A stretch of DNA of 6,954 nucleotides from Chloroflexota bacterium (GTDB lineage: Bacteria > Chloroflexota > Anaerolineae > B4-G1 > SLSP01). Of this stretch, positions 1 through 6,954 are shown piece after piece. Each line of letters opens with the position of its first letter. The first letter of the stretch is position 1. A model generated the notes under the pieces. That model worked only from the letters and a program-made list of their open reading frames with translations. It was not told where the DNA came from and searched no databases. The stretch spans positions 1-6,954 of the forward strand of contig JAKJAE010000141.1 of the NCBI GenBank assembly GCA_022707665.1, in the 5' to 3' direction. The position numbers and the translations under genes were made by a program.

Positions 1-1336
1 CAAACTCATCCTCGAACCGATAGCCGGGGCCTCCTCTGCCCGTGCCGGTGGGATCGCCGGTCTGCGCCATAAAGTTCTCCAGCACACGATGGAAGGTCAC
101 GCCATCATAAAAGCCCTCGCGCGCCAGAAAGACGAAGTTGTTGACCGTGTTGGGGACGTCGTCGTCGAACAACTCGATGACGATGTCGCCTTTTGCCGTC
201 TTGATGGTCGCGGCATAGTCCTTGGCCTGGTCAATGACCATCGCCGGACGCGCTGGGTAGAGGTTATTGCGCAGACGGGGGTCTTCGGGCATTTCGACCT
301 CGCCCGGCTGCACCAACGCTGCGGGCGTAGGCTCGGGGAGACGCGACGCCGACGCTTCGTCGATGCGTATCGTCTTGATCAGATCACCCGCTGTCGTCGC
401 AGAGGATGGATCGCGCAAAGAGATCGAGTTAAGAACGTCCATCCCCTCGACCACTCTGCCAAAGACCGTGTGCTTCCCATCAAGCCAGGGGGTCGCCGCC
501 AACGTGATGAAGAACTGGCTACCATTGGTGTTGGCCCCGGAATTCGCCATAGACAACACACCCGGGCCATCATGCTTCAGATCTGCAGAGAACTCGTCAG
601 AAAACCTATAGCCTGGCCCACCTCGGCCTGTGCCAGTAGGGTCGCCAGCTTGTGCCATGAAACCGGAGATCACACGGTGGAAGGTGGTGCCATCGTAGAA
701 TCCCTTCCGGGCCAGGAAGACGAAGTTGTTGACCGTGTTCGGAACTCTGTCTGCATAAAGCTCGATCACGATGTCGCCCTTCTCAGTCTCCAGGGTAGCC
801 AGGTAGACCTTGTTCGGGTCGATCGCCATCGCTGGCGGTGCGTTATACATTCCATCGCGGGCTTTCGGATCTTGTGGCATATCGGCGTCACTCCTTGTGG
901 TGTTGTCGCTGCCTGCCTCAGCGTCGCCTCCGGCGCCGGCGGCATAGGCCTCTTCGAGCACAGTGGCAGTGGGTGTAGCGGCAGCATCTGCTGCAGGCGC
1001 GCGTCTGCCCCTGCCGAGCGCCAGGACGAGCACAACGACGATGATCGCGATGATCGCCAGGATGGCGAGGAGGCCAAACAGCGTGACAGGACGCCCCCCG
1101 ACCGTTTGAACCGGCCGTGAGAACGTCGATCGGACCTTGCTGCCCGTGGCGAATGAAGGATCCTTGGCGGCAGACTTACCCACCTTGCTGGCGCCAGCAG
1201 GTCGCGCCTGGCTATCCCTGCTGCCCGCCGATGTCTTCGCGGACGTCTTCGCTGGCCTTGATGCTACAGCCGAAGCTTTCGCCCCACGCCGGGAAGACGA
1301 ACCCTTGCTGGGATAATTCCCCTTCGTCTTTGTCAT
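1..1336 (-). CDS. Membrane-anchored peptidyl-prolyl cis-trans isomerase with two tandem cyclophilin domains (3' end cut by the window)
   Basis: The frame is open from ATG at 1334-1336 to the window edge, giving 445 codons with no stop. Residues 1-84 are a basic Ser/Ala/Lys-rich tail. Residues 85-107 form a strongly hydrophobic segment ([20 protein letters not shown]), followed by GRGRR and an Ala/acidic linker. Cyclophilin domain 1 spans about 178-327 and keeps the family's active-site residues: FHR (R221), FMAQ (F226, M227, Q229), AN (264-265), QFF (F276), W284 and H289. Domain 2 begins near 374 and shows FHR (R417) and FMAQ (422-425) before the edge. By comparison with domain 1, about 80 residues are missing. 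Cyclophilins catalyse isomerisation of Xaa-Pro peptide bonds. The basic tail before a single membrane segment suggests N-in topology with both domains outside the cytoplasm, helping secreted proteins fold; the topology is inferred. It starts 31 bases after the MFS stop, so it is probably in the same operon. The identification is secure; the substrate is unknown. Confidence 0.93.
   Translation of the reverse strand, partial: MTKTKGNYPSKGSSSRRGAKASAVASRPAKTSAKTSAGSRDSQARPAGASKVGKSAAKDPSFATGSKVRSTFSRPVQTVGGRPVTLFGLLAILAIIAIIVVVLVLALGRGRRAPAADAAATPTATVLEEAYAAGAGGDAEAGSDNTTRSDADMPQDPKARDGMYNAPPAMAIDPNKVYLATLETEKGDIVIELYADRVPNTVNNFVFLARKGFYDGTTFHRVISGFMAQAGDPTGTGRGGPGYRFSDEFSADLKHDGPGVLSMANSGANTNGSQFFITLAATPWLDGKHTVFGRVVEGMDVLNSISLRDPSSATTAGDLIKTIRIDEASASRLPEPTPAALVQPGEVEMPEDPRLRNNLYPARPAMVIDQAKDYAATIKTAKGDIVIELFDDDVPNTVNNFVFLAREGFYDGVTFHRVLENFMAQTGDPTGTGRGGPGYRFEDEF
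2..292 (-). repeat. Cyclophilin repeat unit, copy 2 (intragenic duplication, seen up to the window edge)
   Basis: Residues 349-445 of the twin cyclophilin repeat residues 153-249 at an exact spacing of 196 codons (588 bases) with no gaps. By eye, 71 of 97 residues are identical. The repeat covers the linker motif MP-x-DP-x-x-R...PAM-x-ID as well as the catalytic fold, so the duplicated unit was linker plus domain. The unit probably continues past the left edge. Confidence 0.9.
590..880 (-). repeat. Cyclophilin repeat unit, copy 1 (intragenic duplication)
   Basis: This encodes residues 153-249 of the twin cyclophilin and is the partner of the copy at 2-292. The longest exact DNA match I see is 23 bases, 717-739 against 129-151, over the conserved [13 protein letters not shown] region. 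Elsewhere the copies differ at many third positions and in about a quarter of residues, so the duplication is not very recent. Confidence 0.9.
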
Positions 1337-1339
1337 ATG

Positions 1340-1345
1340 CCCTCC
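1340..1345 (-). promoter_or_regulatory. Ribosome binding site of the twin-cyclophilin gene
   Basis: On the minus strand GGAGGG lies three bases before the ATG at 1334-1336. It is a strong Shine-Dalgarno match at a slightly short spacing, and it fixes this start. It sits inside the 31-base gap after the transporter stop codon, consistent with translation from a shared message. Confidence 0.7.
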
Positions 1346-1367
1346 GAAGCTCAACGTGCACGCAATT

Positions 1368-2549
1368 CTACCCGATTTCGGGGCTGATGCCAGATCCAGG
1401 CGCGCCCCGCTGCGGCAATCCGACCAGTAACGCCAGTGGCCCTGCGCACAGCAACCACATTGCAGCACCAAGGCCGAAGCTCTCTGCGACAACACCGATC
1501 CCCCAGGGCAACAAGCCGCCAACCAGGCCAAAGATGTTGTCCACGGCCATAACTGTGCCGCTCTTCCCGGGCACTGTGGCGTACAACCGGGCTTTGAGGA
1601 TGGCGTACCACCCGGCGTTGAACACGCCCAGCAAGGCCAGAATGACCAGTTTGGCCCAGAACGAAGATATGAGCAGAAGGGTGGCAAACAGGGCAAGTTC
1701 GGCAACCGCGCTGACACGCAAGTAGGCGAGACCGTCTACACGATCCAACAATCTGATCAGCAGCAGATCACTGACCAGGCCCGCGGCTGTCCACGCCGCC
1801 ACCGCAGTTGAGGCCCGCGCCGTGGATACCCCTGCGACGTCGACGAAGTAGAGGGCCAGGAACCCCAGGAGCACGTCAAGCATCAGATCCGAGAACTGCA
1901 GCAGGACCAACCAGCGCAGCACCTCACGCCGGCGCAGCGCCCGGAGTGCCTCACGAGCCCCCGCAAGAAGAGAGACGTTGCCCTCTGTACCCGCCGGAGT
2001 GAGGAAGCGCAATCGCCACATCAAGATGAGAACGACTACCGTCAGCGTAGCCGCGGCGATGAACACCGTTCGCCACCCGAGACTGCCAGCCAACAACAGG
2101 CCCAGGGCAATCGGACCCAGAACGACGCCAAGCGATCCGGCGAAGGTCCATCGCGCCATGGCCTGCTCACGGCGCGCAGGCTGCAGGTCCATCAGCGTCG
2201 CCTGGGAGAGACTGACAAACGCGCCCGAGGCCGGACTGAAGAGGGCGAAACTGATCAGGAGCCACGCGTAGCTCTGGCTGACTGCCGTGAGAAGCAAGGA
2301 GATAGCGAAAACGACCCCACCGGCCAGAATGAGGGCCCGGCGCCGCCATATGTCGCCCAGGATCCCCAGGAACGGCTCGACGATCCCCGATAGGACCCGT
2401 GGCAGGCCGAGGAGTACACCGATCTGAGCGTAGGTCAGAGCAAGATCGCTCCGGACCAGAGGCCATGCAGCCTCTCTAGCCCCATAGATGAACTCATCCA
2501 GGAACTCAACGACGAGCAAGACCCAGGCCGAGTTACCGTGTGCACTCAT
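1368..2549 (-). CDS. Major facilitator superfamily (MFS) transporter
   Basis: This is a complete protein of 393 residues, a usual MFS length. Hydrophobic stretches fit about 12 membrane helices, roughly at 8-24, 42-62, 74-90, 95-115, 135-155, 160-178, 212-234, 245-265, 277-297, 299-318, 333-353 and 360-377. A polar, basic loop at about 181-210 separates the two six-helix halves. The loop after helix 2 reads [10 protein letters not shown] (62-71), a recognisable form of MFS motif A (G-x-L-x-D...RRR). Helix 1 carries acidic residues E15, D18 and E19, which is unusual and may relate to proton coupling (inference). It acts in the cytoplasmic membrane; substrate and direction cannot be read from the sequence, and a drug or metabolite exporter is possible. 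It starts 51 bases after obg, in the same frame as the obg stop, with only a weak GGA-type ribosome site. The ATG is preferred because helix 1 begins just after it. Confidence 0.9.
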   Translation of the reverse strand: MSAHGNSAWVLLVVEFLDEFIYGAREAAWPLVRSDLALTYAQIGVLLGLPRVLSGIVEPFLGILGDIWRRRALILAGGVVFAISLLLTAVSQSYAWLLISFALFSPASGAFVSLSQATLMDLQPARREQAMARWTFAGSLGVVLGPIALGLLLAGSLGWRTVFIAAATLTVVVLILMWRLRFLTPAGTEGNVSLLAGAREALRALRRREVLRWLVLLQFSDLMLDVLLGFLALYFVDVAGVSTARASTAVAAWTAAGLVSDLLLIRLLDRVDGLAYLRVSAVAELALFATLLLISSFWAKLVILALLGVFNAGWYAILKARLYATVPGKSGTVMAVDNIFGLVGGLLPWGIGVVAESFGLGAAMWLLCAGPLALLVGLPQRGAPGSGISPEIG

Positions 2550-2600
2550 CGCTATCCGATGCGGCCATGGCGCAGCAGAATGCGTGGTCCCCTCAGGGCC

Positions 2601-3878
2601 TTAGGCGGCGCTGTCGATCCATTCGAACTCGTACGTCGCGATCTTCACCGTATCTCCTTCGCGCACCCCCGCCTCACGAAGGGCATCGATCACGCCCTGA
2701 GCCTCCAGGTAGTGATGGAAGCGCAGCAGGGCCTCGTGATACTCCGTGCGAGTGCGAGCGGCTGCACGCTCGATCTTGCCGCCCTGCACGCGCCATACGG
2801 CCGTATCTTCGCGCACAATCTTGTAGCCTTCATCCTCGAACTGGGGTCGGATGATCACGGGCATGGCACTGTCTAGCACTGGCTCCGGCGTCTCCTGCAC
2901 CATCTGATAGACCTTACCCATGAGCTCCCGCGTGTTTTCACGCGTCAGGCCGGAGATCCCAACCACGTCTCGGTAACCCAAGTCCCTCAGCATCGCGGTA
3001 TAGGCTGGCAGCATGTCCCGCACACCCGGGATGTCGATCTTGTTGATAGCCACGACCTGCGGCTTCTGCATCAAGCCATGGCCGAAGCTCTCCAGCTCAG
3101 CGTTGATCGCCTCAAAGTCCTCGATCGGATCAAGCGCATTGCCATCCAGGACGTGAATCAGCACACGGGTGCGCTCGATGTGGCGCAGGAACTCGTGTCC
3201 AAGCCCCTTGCCCTCACTCGCGCCCTCGATCAAACCCGGTAGGTCCGCCATCACAAAGGTCTCGTTGGCTCCCAGCGCCACAACGCCAAGGTTGGGCTGG
3301 AGTGTGGTGAATGGGTAGTCTCCGATTTCCGGCTTAGCCGCGGTGGTCACGGCCAGAAGTGTTGACTTGCCGGCGTTGGGTTTTCCCACGAGCCCAACGT
3401 CCGCCAGCAATTTGAGCTCCAGCCGGAGCAACCGCTGCTCACCGGGATCGCCATTCTCGGCAATGCGCGGGGCCTGGTTGGTCGGCGTCGCAAACCGGGC
3501 GTTCCCGCGGCCACCGCGACCGCCTGTCGCAATGACCTTGCTCTCTTCGGGCCTGGTCAGGTCCGCCACCACGACACCGGTCTCCTCATCGATCACGAGA
3601 GTGCCCCGGGGCACCGGCAGCACCAGATCGGCGCCCGCCCCGCCGTGCATATTCTTCACCAGCCCCGGCCTGCCATCCTCGGCGGCGAACTCCTTCTGAT
3701 GCGAGAAGTGGTAGAGAGTGTTGAGGTGCGGATTGACGACAAACACCACGTCGCCACCGCGCCCTCCGTCTCCACCCGACGGCCCGCCGTACGGCACGTA
3801 TTTCTCACGCCGGAACGCCACGGCGCCCTTGCCACCGTGGCCAGCCTTCACACGCAACGTCACTCGATCGTAGAACAT
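2601..3878 (-). CDS. obg: GTPase Obg/CgtA, ribosome-associated
   Basis: This is a complete protein of 425 residues, typical for Obg proteins that carry a C-terminal OCT domain. Residues 1-158 form the glycine-rich Obg fold, with FRREKYVPYGGPSGGDGGRGG at 22-42 and GGRGGRGN at 119-126. The GTPase domain has G1 GKPNAGKS (165-172), switch I YPFTT (188-192), G3 DLPG (212-215), G4 NKID (279-282) and a G5-like GISG (308-310 region). About 340-420 is the OCT domain, including FEDEGYKIVRED and a basic stretch near 368-378. Obg proteins are essential GTPases that bind the 50S subunit and link ribosome assembly to growth and stress. The ATG at 3876-3878 gives the conserved MFYDRV start and has a weak GGGA ribosome site. 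In many bacteria obg follows rplU-rpmA. Here the upstream gene is a glycosidase, and a transporter and a cyclophilin lie downstream. All key GTPase motifs are intact. Confidence 0.98.
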   Translation of the reverse strand: MFYDRVTLRVKAGHGGKGAVAFRREKYVPYGGPSGGDGGRGGDVVFVVNPHLNTLYHFSHQKEFAAEDGRPGLVKNMHGGAGADLVLPVPRGTLVIDEETGVVVADLTRPEESKVIATGGRGGRGNARFATPTNQAPRIAENGDPGEQRLLRLELKLLADVGLVGKPNAGKSTLLAVTTAAKPEIGDYPFTTLQPNLGVVALGANETFVMADLPGLIEGASEGKGLGHEFLRHIERTRVLIHVLDGNALDPIEDFEAINAELESFGHGLMQKPQVVAINKIDIPGVRDMLPAYTAMLRDLGYRDVVGISGLTRENTRELMGKVYQMVQETPEPVLDSAMPVIIRPQFEDEGYKIVREDTAVWRVQGGKIERAAARTRTEYHEALLRFHHYLEAQGVIDALREAGVREGDTVKIATYEFEWIDSAA

Positions 3879-4008
3879 TGAATTCCCATCTTCCAGTACT
3901 CAGAGACAACGACAGCTTATCCAGACGGCAACCTGCCTGCGAGGTGCATCCCCGCAGGCAGGCCCAATCACCGAACCATCAGCACGCTGGTCCAAAGCCA
4001 GCCAGGCG
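3879..4008 (-). promoter_or_regulatory. Intergenic region between the hydrolase gene and obg (obg leader)
   Basis: This 130-base gap is the largest in the window and the only place where an internal promoter for obg and its downstream genes is likely. It contains the 10-bp inverted repeat at 3932-3962. Between that and the obg start is a 53-base AT-richer stretch. I cannot point to a convincing -35/-10 pair. The obg ribosome site is weak (GGGA about six bases before ATG). Confidence 0.4.
3932..3962 (-). terminator. GC-rich hairpin, possible terminator of the hydrolase gene
   Basis: CCTGCCTGCG (3932-3941) and CGCAGGCAGG (3953-3962) are perfect reverse complements, forming a 10-bp stem with an 11-base loop. 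A further GG/CC pairing is possible inside the loop. The stem begins 46 bases after the hydrolase stop codon. No T-run follows on either strand, so it is not a classical intrinsic terminator. It could be a T-less terminator, an RNA-stabilising 3' end or a leader structure for obg. Confidence 0.45.
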
Positions 4009-6954
4009 CTAGCGCGAGCCTAGGACACCGTGCAAGGTCTCGCACGCCGGACACCCGCCACCAGGGCGGATGATTGCGTAGCCATCCTGTGGGTCATAGC
4101 CGTAGCGCACAAAGTCGATGTTCCACACGATAATGCACCGGACCATCCCCGTATTGACGCTCAACTGCACAGCTTCTGCAAGCCACGCGGCCTGCTCCGC
4201 GTTGTCGGTCCCGCGAGCCCACGCGAACTGGTCTGAGAACGTGTCCAGGCCTTCCTGTGAGGCATAGCCCATCTCGGTGTAGAACAACTTGCGACTACCT
4301 CGGAAGATGTTGTAATAGAGCTCGGTCTGCGGCAGGAAGAACCACGAATGGTGCGTGTCTCCAGGGTTCGCGGGATGGCCAATCCTGGCTGATGGTGAGG
4401 TAGCTCCGGCATTGTGGTGCGCGCCGATGTAATCCATACAGTTCGCAGCACCGGCGTTGTAGAGCCCTTCCATCCACGGCTTGTCATCGCACCCGTTAGG
4501 GCCGCAGCCACCAAACCAACCGGTCGGCGCAGGGGCCGCACTGATCACGGCCGTTCCGCCATTGGCACCCTTGATGGCATTGTAGGACTTACAGAGCAGG
4601 TTCGTGTAAGCCTGTGGGCTGATCAATCCGACCTGCCACTCACGATCGATGTTGGGTTCATTCCAGACCTCGATCGCGTCAGCACCTGCAGCCGCAAGCC
4701 CGGCAACCCACGCCGCGAACTTGTCCTCGAATCCCGGTTCCGCGGTCATCCCCGCGCCACCAATAGCACTGAGCTGGATCTTGAACCCACCAGCATGGGC
4801 AGCGTTGATGATCCCGGATGCACCCTGACCGAAGAAGACTTGGATCTTGACCCAGTTCATGCCTGCGTAATGCATCTGGTTCGCATACGGAATACCAAGG
4901 TCGCGGATGTGGCCGCCGAGTTCAAACGAACCGCTCGCCACAGGCCGCGGAGCTGCCACTGGCGCAGCCGGCGTCGGCGTGGCCACCGGCTCCTCACCAA
5001 CCTGGATCAGAACGTACGCAGCCCCCCCCTTGATCGCCTTGCCGTCAGTCCGTAGCTCCCATACGCTTCGGTAGCTGCCGTCTTCACCTGGCGCCACCAT
5101 GTCAACGCTCAGGTCAACGTCGGCGCCGCTCTTGACGGCACCCACCTCGACCTCCTTGCCTTTCCCGATGTCGGCACCCGATGCGAAAACGAGGACCGTA
5201 TCCTCGGGCCAGTCCTCGGAGCCGGAGTTGCGCATGCGCCAGGTCTTGGTGAATTCCTCGCCCTTCTCGAAACGTGTGTTATCCGGGATGCTCACATCAG
5301 TGACGAAACGGGCAGCAAGCGTGGCGTCGGCCTCCTCTACTTCATCTTCCGGCGTCTCGCCGGACTCCGTCTCCGCATCGCCGGCCGTAAGCGTGTCTGT
5401 GACGACCGGCGCCGGGGCTGCGACAACGATGTCCATCGCCCCCTTGTCGAGGGAGCCCAACGTGGCAGCAATCCGGTATGTGCCGGTGATCTCAGGGGCC
5501 GCCCAGACAAACTGCGGGCGGTCAACTTGCGTTCGCGTCTGGGCCTTCTGCCCATTGGGCGACGTCACTTCCCACACGACCTCGGGCAGTGCCGAAGCAC
5601 CGGAGGCGGATTCGGGTGCCGCCAGGACGGCTGCGATGCCATCGAGGTTCCCTCCACCGAAGAAGTCACGCAGCACCGTTCCGCCGAGCTGGTAGCGCCT
5701 CACGAGGTCCATCCGTGCTACCAACCACTCCGGCGTTCCTAGCCAGAGCGACTGGTCACCGACCGTGACCCTTGTCGCCCGCGTCGCGGCGTCAGTGTCA
5801 AGCACCGCGCCCTCGCCAAGAGAGAAGGTCAGCCGTGCGCCGGGCTCAACCGATTCGGTCAGGGTCTGAGCAACAGCGATCTGCCCGACCGTGTCCAGGA
5901 CACCGTCGAACCCCATCGCCGTCGTCCCATCAGTGCTCAGCGTCGAATAGATGGGCAGCAGCTTGTGGCGGTCGACCTGGGTCGCCGCCCACACGACGAG
6001 CTGCTCGGCATCGCCTTCTGGTGCGTAGGCCGAAGGCACAAGTGGCATCACGACACGTACCTGGTCGACTGCATTCCCAATCGCTGCCAGGTCATAGCCG
6101 CCCGTATCCCAGACGCCATCGGCAGTGCGTACGGGGGTATCGACAACTATTGCAGCCCCAAGGCCAGCCGCATCGAACGCTCCACCCAGCTCACGGGCAA
6201 ATGCAGCATATGCCTCGCGATCCTGAGCTTGCACACTCCGGTAATCGACCACGATGCCCGGGTAACCATTCTGTTGCGCCAACGCCAGAAGGTTGGCAAC
6301 GTGAGATGTCCGATCAGCCGGCGCATTGACCATATCGCTGACAAGGGCCCAGTTCGGGTCGCGGCCAGGCAACCAGTTGCGAACAATGGGCACGACCACG
6401 GCGGAGCCGCCCCCGTTTGCCGGCGGGAGATCGTCTGCGTGCCCGGTGGTACCTCCCATCGTACCAATGAGGATCCCGGGGACATCGATCTCACCGATGG
6501 CCGCATCAACAGTCTCGACTGGCCACTGATCGACCTCCGCCACCACCTGGGCCTCGGCCTGACTCTGCATCACCATAACCGACGCAGGCAATGCGCTCAC
6601 GGTCGACCGCAGAACCTCTGCATCGCGATCCAGCTGGGTCGGCAACCACCGCCACGCCTCACCGTCCCAGGCGTAGAGATCCAGCGTCTCCCAGGGTTCG
6701 GCCTCATTGGGGATGACCACGGTCATCTCGCCGCCGACAGGATCCTTGGTTCTAAGATCGATGGTGTAGTACGGGCTCTTGGGGACAAGGTAGGTGGGGA
6801 GATCGGAAACAGCAGCCTCGAGCTCCTCAGGTACGGAGCCTGCCACAAAGTCAGCCCTCGGAACCGACCCGAGCTTCACGCGCAGGCTGCCCGTCAAGTC
6901 CGGATCACGGCCAATCGTCAGCCCATCCGGATGGGTAACCGTGGCAGTCTCGGC
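4009..6954 (-). CDS. Multidomain extracellular glycoside-hydrolase-like protein: GH18-like barrel, NBR1-type Ig-like domain, clan GH-A glycosidase (5' end outside the window)
   Basis: There are 981 codons in one open frame, numbered here from the right edge, ending at TAG 4009-4011. No stop precedes the TTG at 6895-6897, so that TTG is not taken as the start. Residues 1-150 are beta-rich (LDLYAWDGEAWRWLP near 91-105). Residues about 155-445 resemble a YaaH-type GH18 barrel, but the catalytic strand reads GIVVDYR (233-239) where GIDLDYE or similar is expected. Residues about 456-513 look Ig-like, followed by an acidic linker to about 545. An NBR1-type Ig-like domain (about 548-652) shows KTWRMRNSGSEDWP and YRSVWEL. 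A Pro/Ala/Thr linker leads to the GH-A-like domain (about 675-981), with acid/base WNEPN (E766) and nucleophile YTEMGY (E894). Clan GH-A enzymes cleave beta-glycosidic bonds with retention; the exact family and substrate are unclear. All seven cysteines lie in this last domain. A surface or secreted location is inferred, because the N-terminus with any signal peptide is missing. Confidence 0.85.
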   Translation of the reverse strand, partial: AETATVTHPDGLTIGRDPDLTGSLRVKLGSVPRADFVAGSVPEELEAAVSDLPTYLVPKSPYYTIDLRTKDPVGGEMTVVIPNEAEPWETLDLYAWDGEAWRWLPTQLDRDAEVLRSTVSALPASVMVMQSQAEAQVVAEVDQWPVETVDAAIGEIDVPGILIGTMGGTTGHADDLPPANGGGSAVVVPIVRNWLPGRDPNWALVSDMVNAPADRTSHVANLLALAQQNGYPGIVVDYRSVQAQDREAYAAFARELGGAFDAAGLGAAIVVDTPVRTADGVWDTGGYDLAAIGNAVDQVRVVMPLVPSAYAPEGDAEQLVVWAATQVDRHKLLPIYSTLSTDGTTAMGFDGVLDTVGQIAVAQTLTESVEPGARLTFSLGEGAVLDTDAATRATRVTVGDQSLWLGTPEWLVARMDLVRRYQLGGTVLRDFFGGGNLDGIAAVLAAPESASGASALPEVVWEVTSPNGQKAQTRTQVDRPQFVWAAPEITGTYRIAATLGSLDKGAMDIVVAAPAPVVTDTLTAGDAETESGETPEDEVEEADATLAARFVTDVSIPDNTRFEKGEEFTKTWRMRNSGSEDWPEDTVLVFASGADIGKGKEVEVGAVKSGADVDLSVDMVAPGEDGSYRSVWELRTDGKAIKGGAAYVLIQVGEEPVATPTPAAPVAAPRPVASGSFELGGHIRDLGIPYANQMHYAGMNWVKIQVFFGQGASGIINAAHAGGFKIQLSAIGGAGMTAEPGFEDKFAAWVAGLAAAGADAIEVWNEPNIDREWQVGLISPQAYTNLLCKSYNAIKGANGGTAVISAAPAPTGWFGGCGPNGCDDKPWMEGLYNAGAANCMDYIGAHHNAGATSPSARIGHPANPGDTHHSWFFLPQTELYYNIFRGSRKLFYTEMGYASQEGLDTFSDQFAWARGTDNAEQAAWLAEAVQLSVNTGMVRCIIVWNIDFVRYGYDPQDGYAIIRPGGGCPACETLHGVLGSR

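Noticed and set aside
89..1120. Long plus-strand open frame (343 codons) with an internal repeat
   Set aside because: It is antisense to the twin cyclophilin. Its apparent repeat (QKDEVVDRV / QEDEVVDRV) is just the cyclophilin duplication read on the wrong strand, and the product looks like no protein family.
1117..1725. Plus-strand open frame of 202 codons
   Set aside because: It is antisense to the cyclophilin N-terminus and the transporter C-terminus, with a low-complexity Pro/Ser/Arg-rich product typical of GC-rich shadow frames.
2538..2876. Two overlapping plus-strand open frames opposite the obg 3' end
   Set aside because: They are antisense to the conserved OCT domain of Obg, with no motif or ribosome site of their own.
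3879..3931. Sigma-70-type promoter for obg
   Set aside because: TTGCCG and TTGTCT exist on the minus strand, but no -10-like hexamer lies at a suitable spacing, so I do not call it.
4414..6329. Several plus-strand open frames (4414-5055, 5099-5695, 5772-6329)
   Set aside because: All are antisense to the well-supported hydrolase. Their products are compositionally biased without recognisable motifs.
6895..6897. TTG as the start of the hydrolase
   Set aside because: The frame stays open to the window edge, the upstream codons read as protein of similar character (HPDGLTIGRDPD), there is no ribosome site, and no signal peptide follows the TTG.
6904..6930. Possible FHA-domain start (DGLTIGRDPD) at the right edge of the hydrolase
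   Set aside because: The GR-D pattern resembles an FHA strand, but the following SxxH-type motif is absent and the next 100 residues look like a beta-rich extracellular module.

Overview
The window is GC-rich, densely coding DNA. All four genes I can support lie on the minus strand, so transcription runs from high to low coordinates. In that order they are: (1) a large multidomain extracellular glycoside-hydrolase-like protein, open at the right edge; (2) the GTPase Obg/CgtA; (3) a major facilitator superfamily (MFS) transporter; (4) a membrane-anchored peptidyl-prolyl isomerase with two cyclophilin domains, cut by the left edge. I support no plus-strand gene. The long plus-strand open frames are antisense shadows. 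The NBR1-type Ig-like module joined to glycosidase-like modules, the Obg sequence and the anchored cyclophilin suggest a Chloroflexota-like (Anaerolineae-type) bacterium. This is an inference from domain style; no rRNA or tRNA is present to test it.

Right part (4009-6954): the last 981 codons of one reading frame. In order they encode a beta-rich N-terminal region, a GH18-like barrel whose catalytic-motif glutamate is replaced by arginine, a small Ig-like region, an acidic linker, an NBR1-type Ig-like domain, a Pro/Ala/Thr linker, and a C-terminal clan GH-A-like glycosidase domain that keeps both expected catalytic glutamates. The true N-terminus lies beyond the window.

Gap 3879-4008: 130 bases with a perfect 10-bp inverted repeat (3932-3941 / 3953-3962) that may end the hydrolase transcript, followed by the untranslated leader of obg.

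Middle (2601-3878): a complete Obg with all GTPase motifs and a C-terminal OCT domain. The MFS transporter (1368-2549) starts 51 bases after the obg stop, and the twin cyclophilin (start 1336) follows 31 bases after the transporter stop with a good Shine-Dalgarno sequence. These short same-strand gaps suggest obg, the transporter and the isomerase are co-transcribed. The three share no obvious pathway: ribosome assembly/growth control, transport, and extracytoplasmic protein folding.

I found no CRISPR array, mobile element, RNA gene or recognisable defence or biosynthetic system. The most interesting items are the hydrolase architecture, which pairs a probable pseudo-glycosidase with an apparently active glycosidase, and the tandemly duplicated cyclophilin, whose repeat units are about 73% identical.
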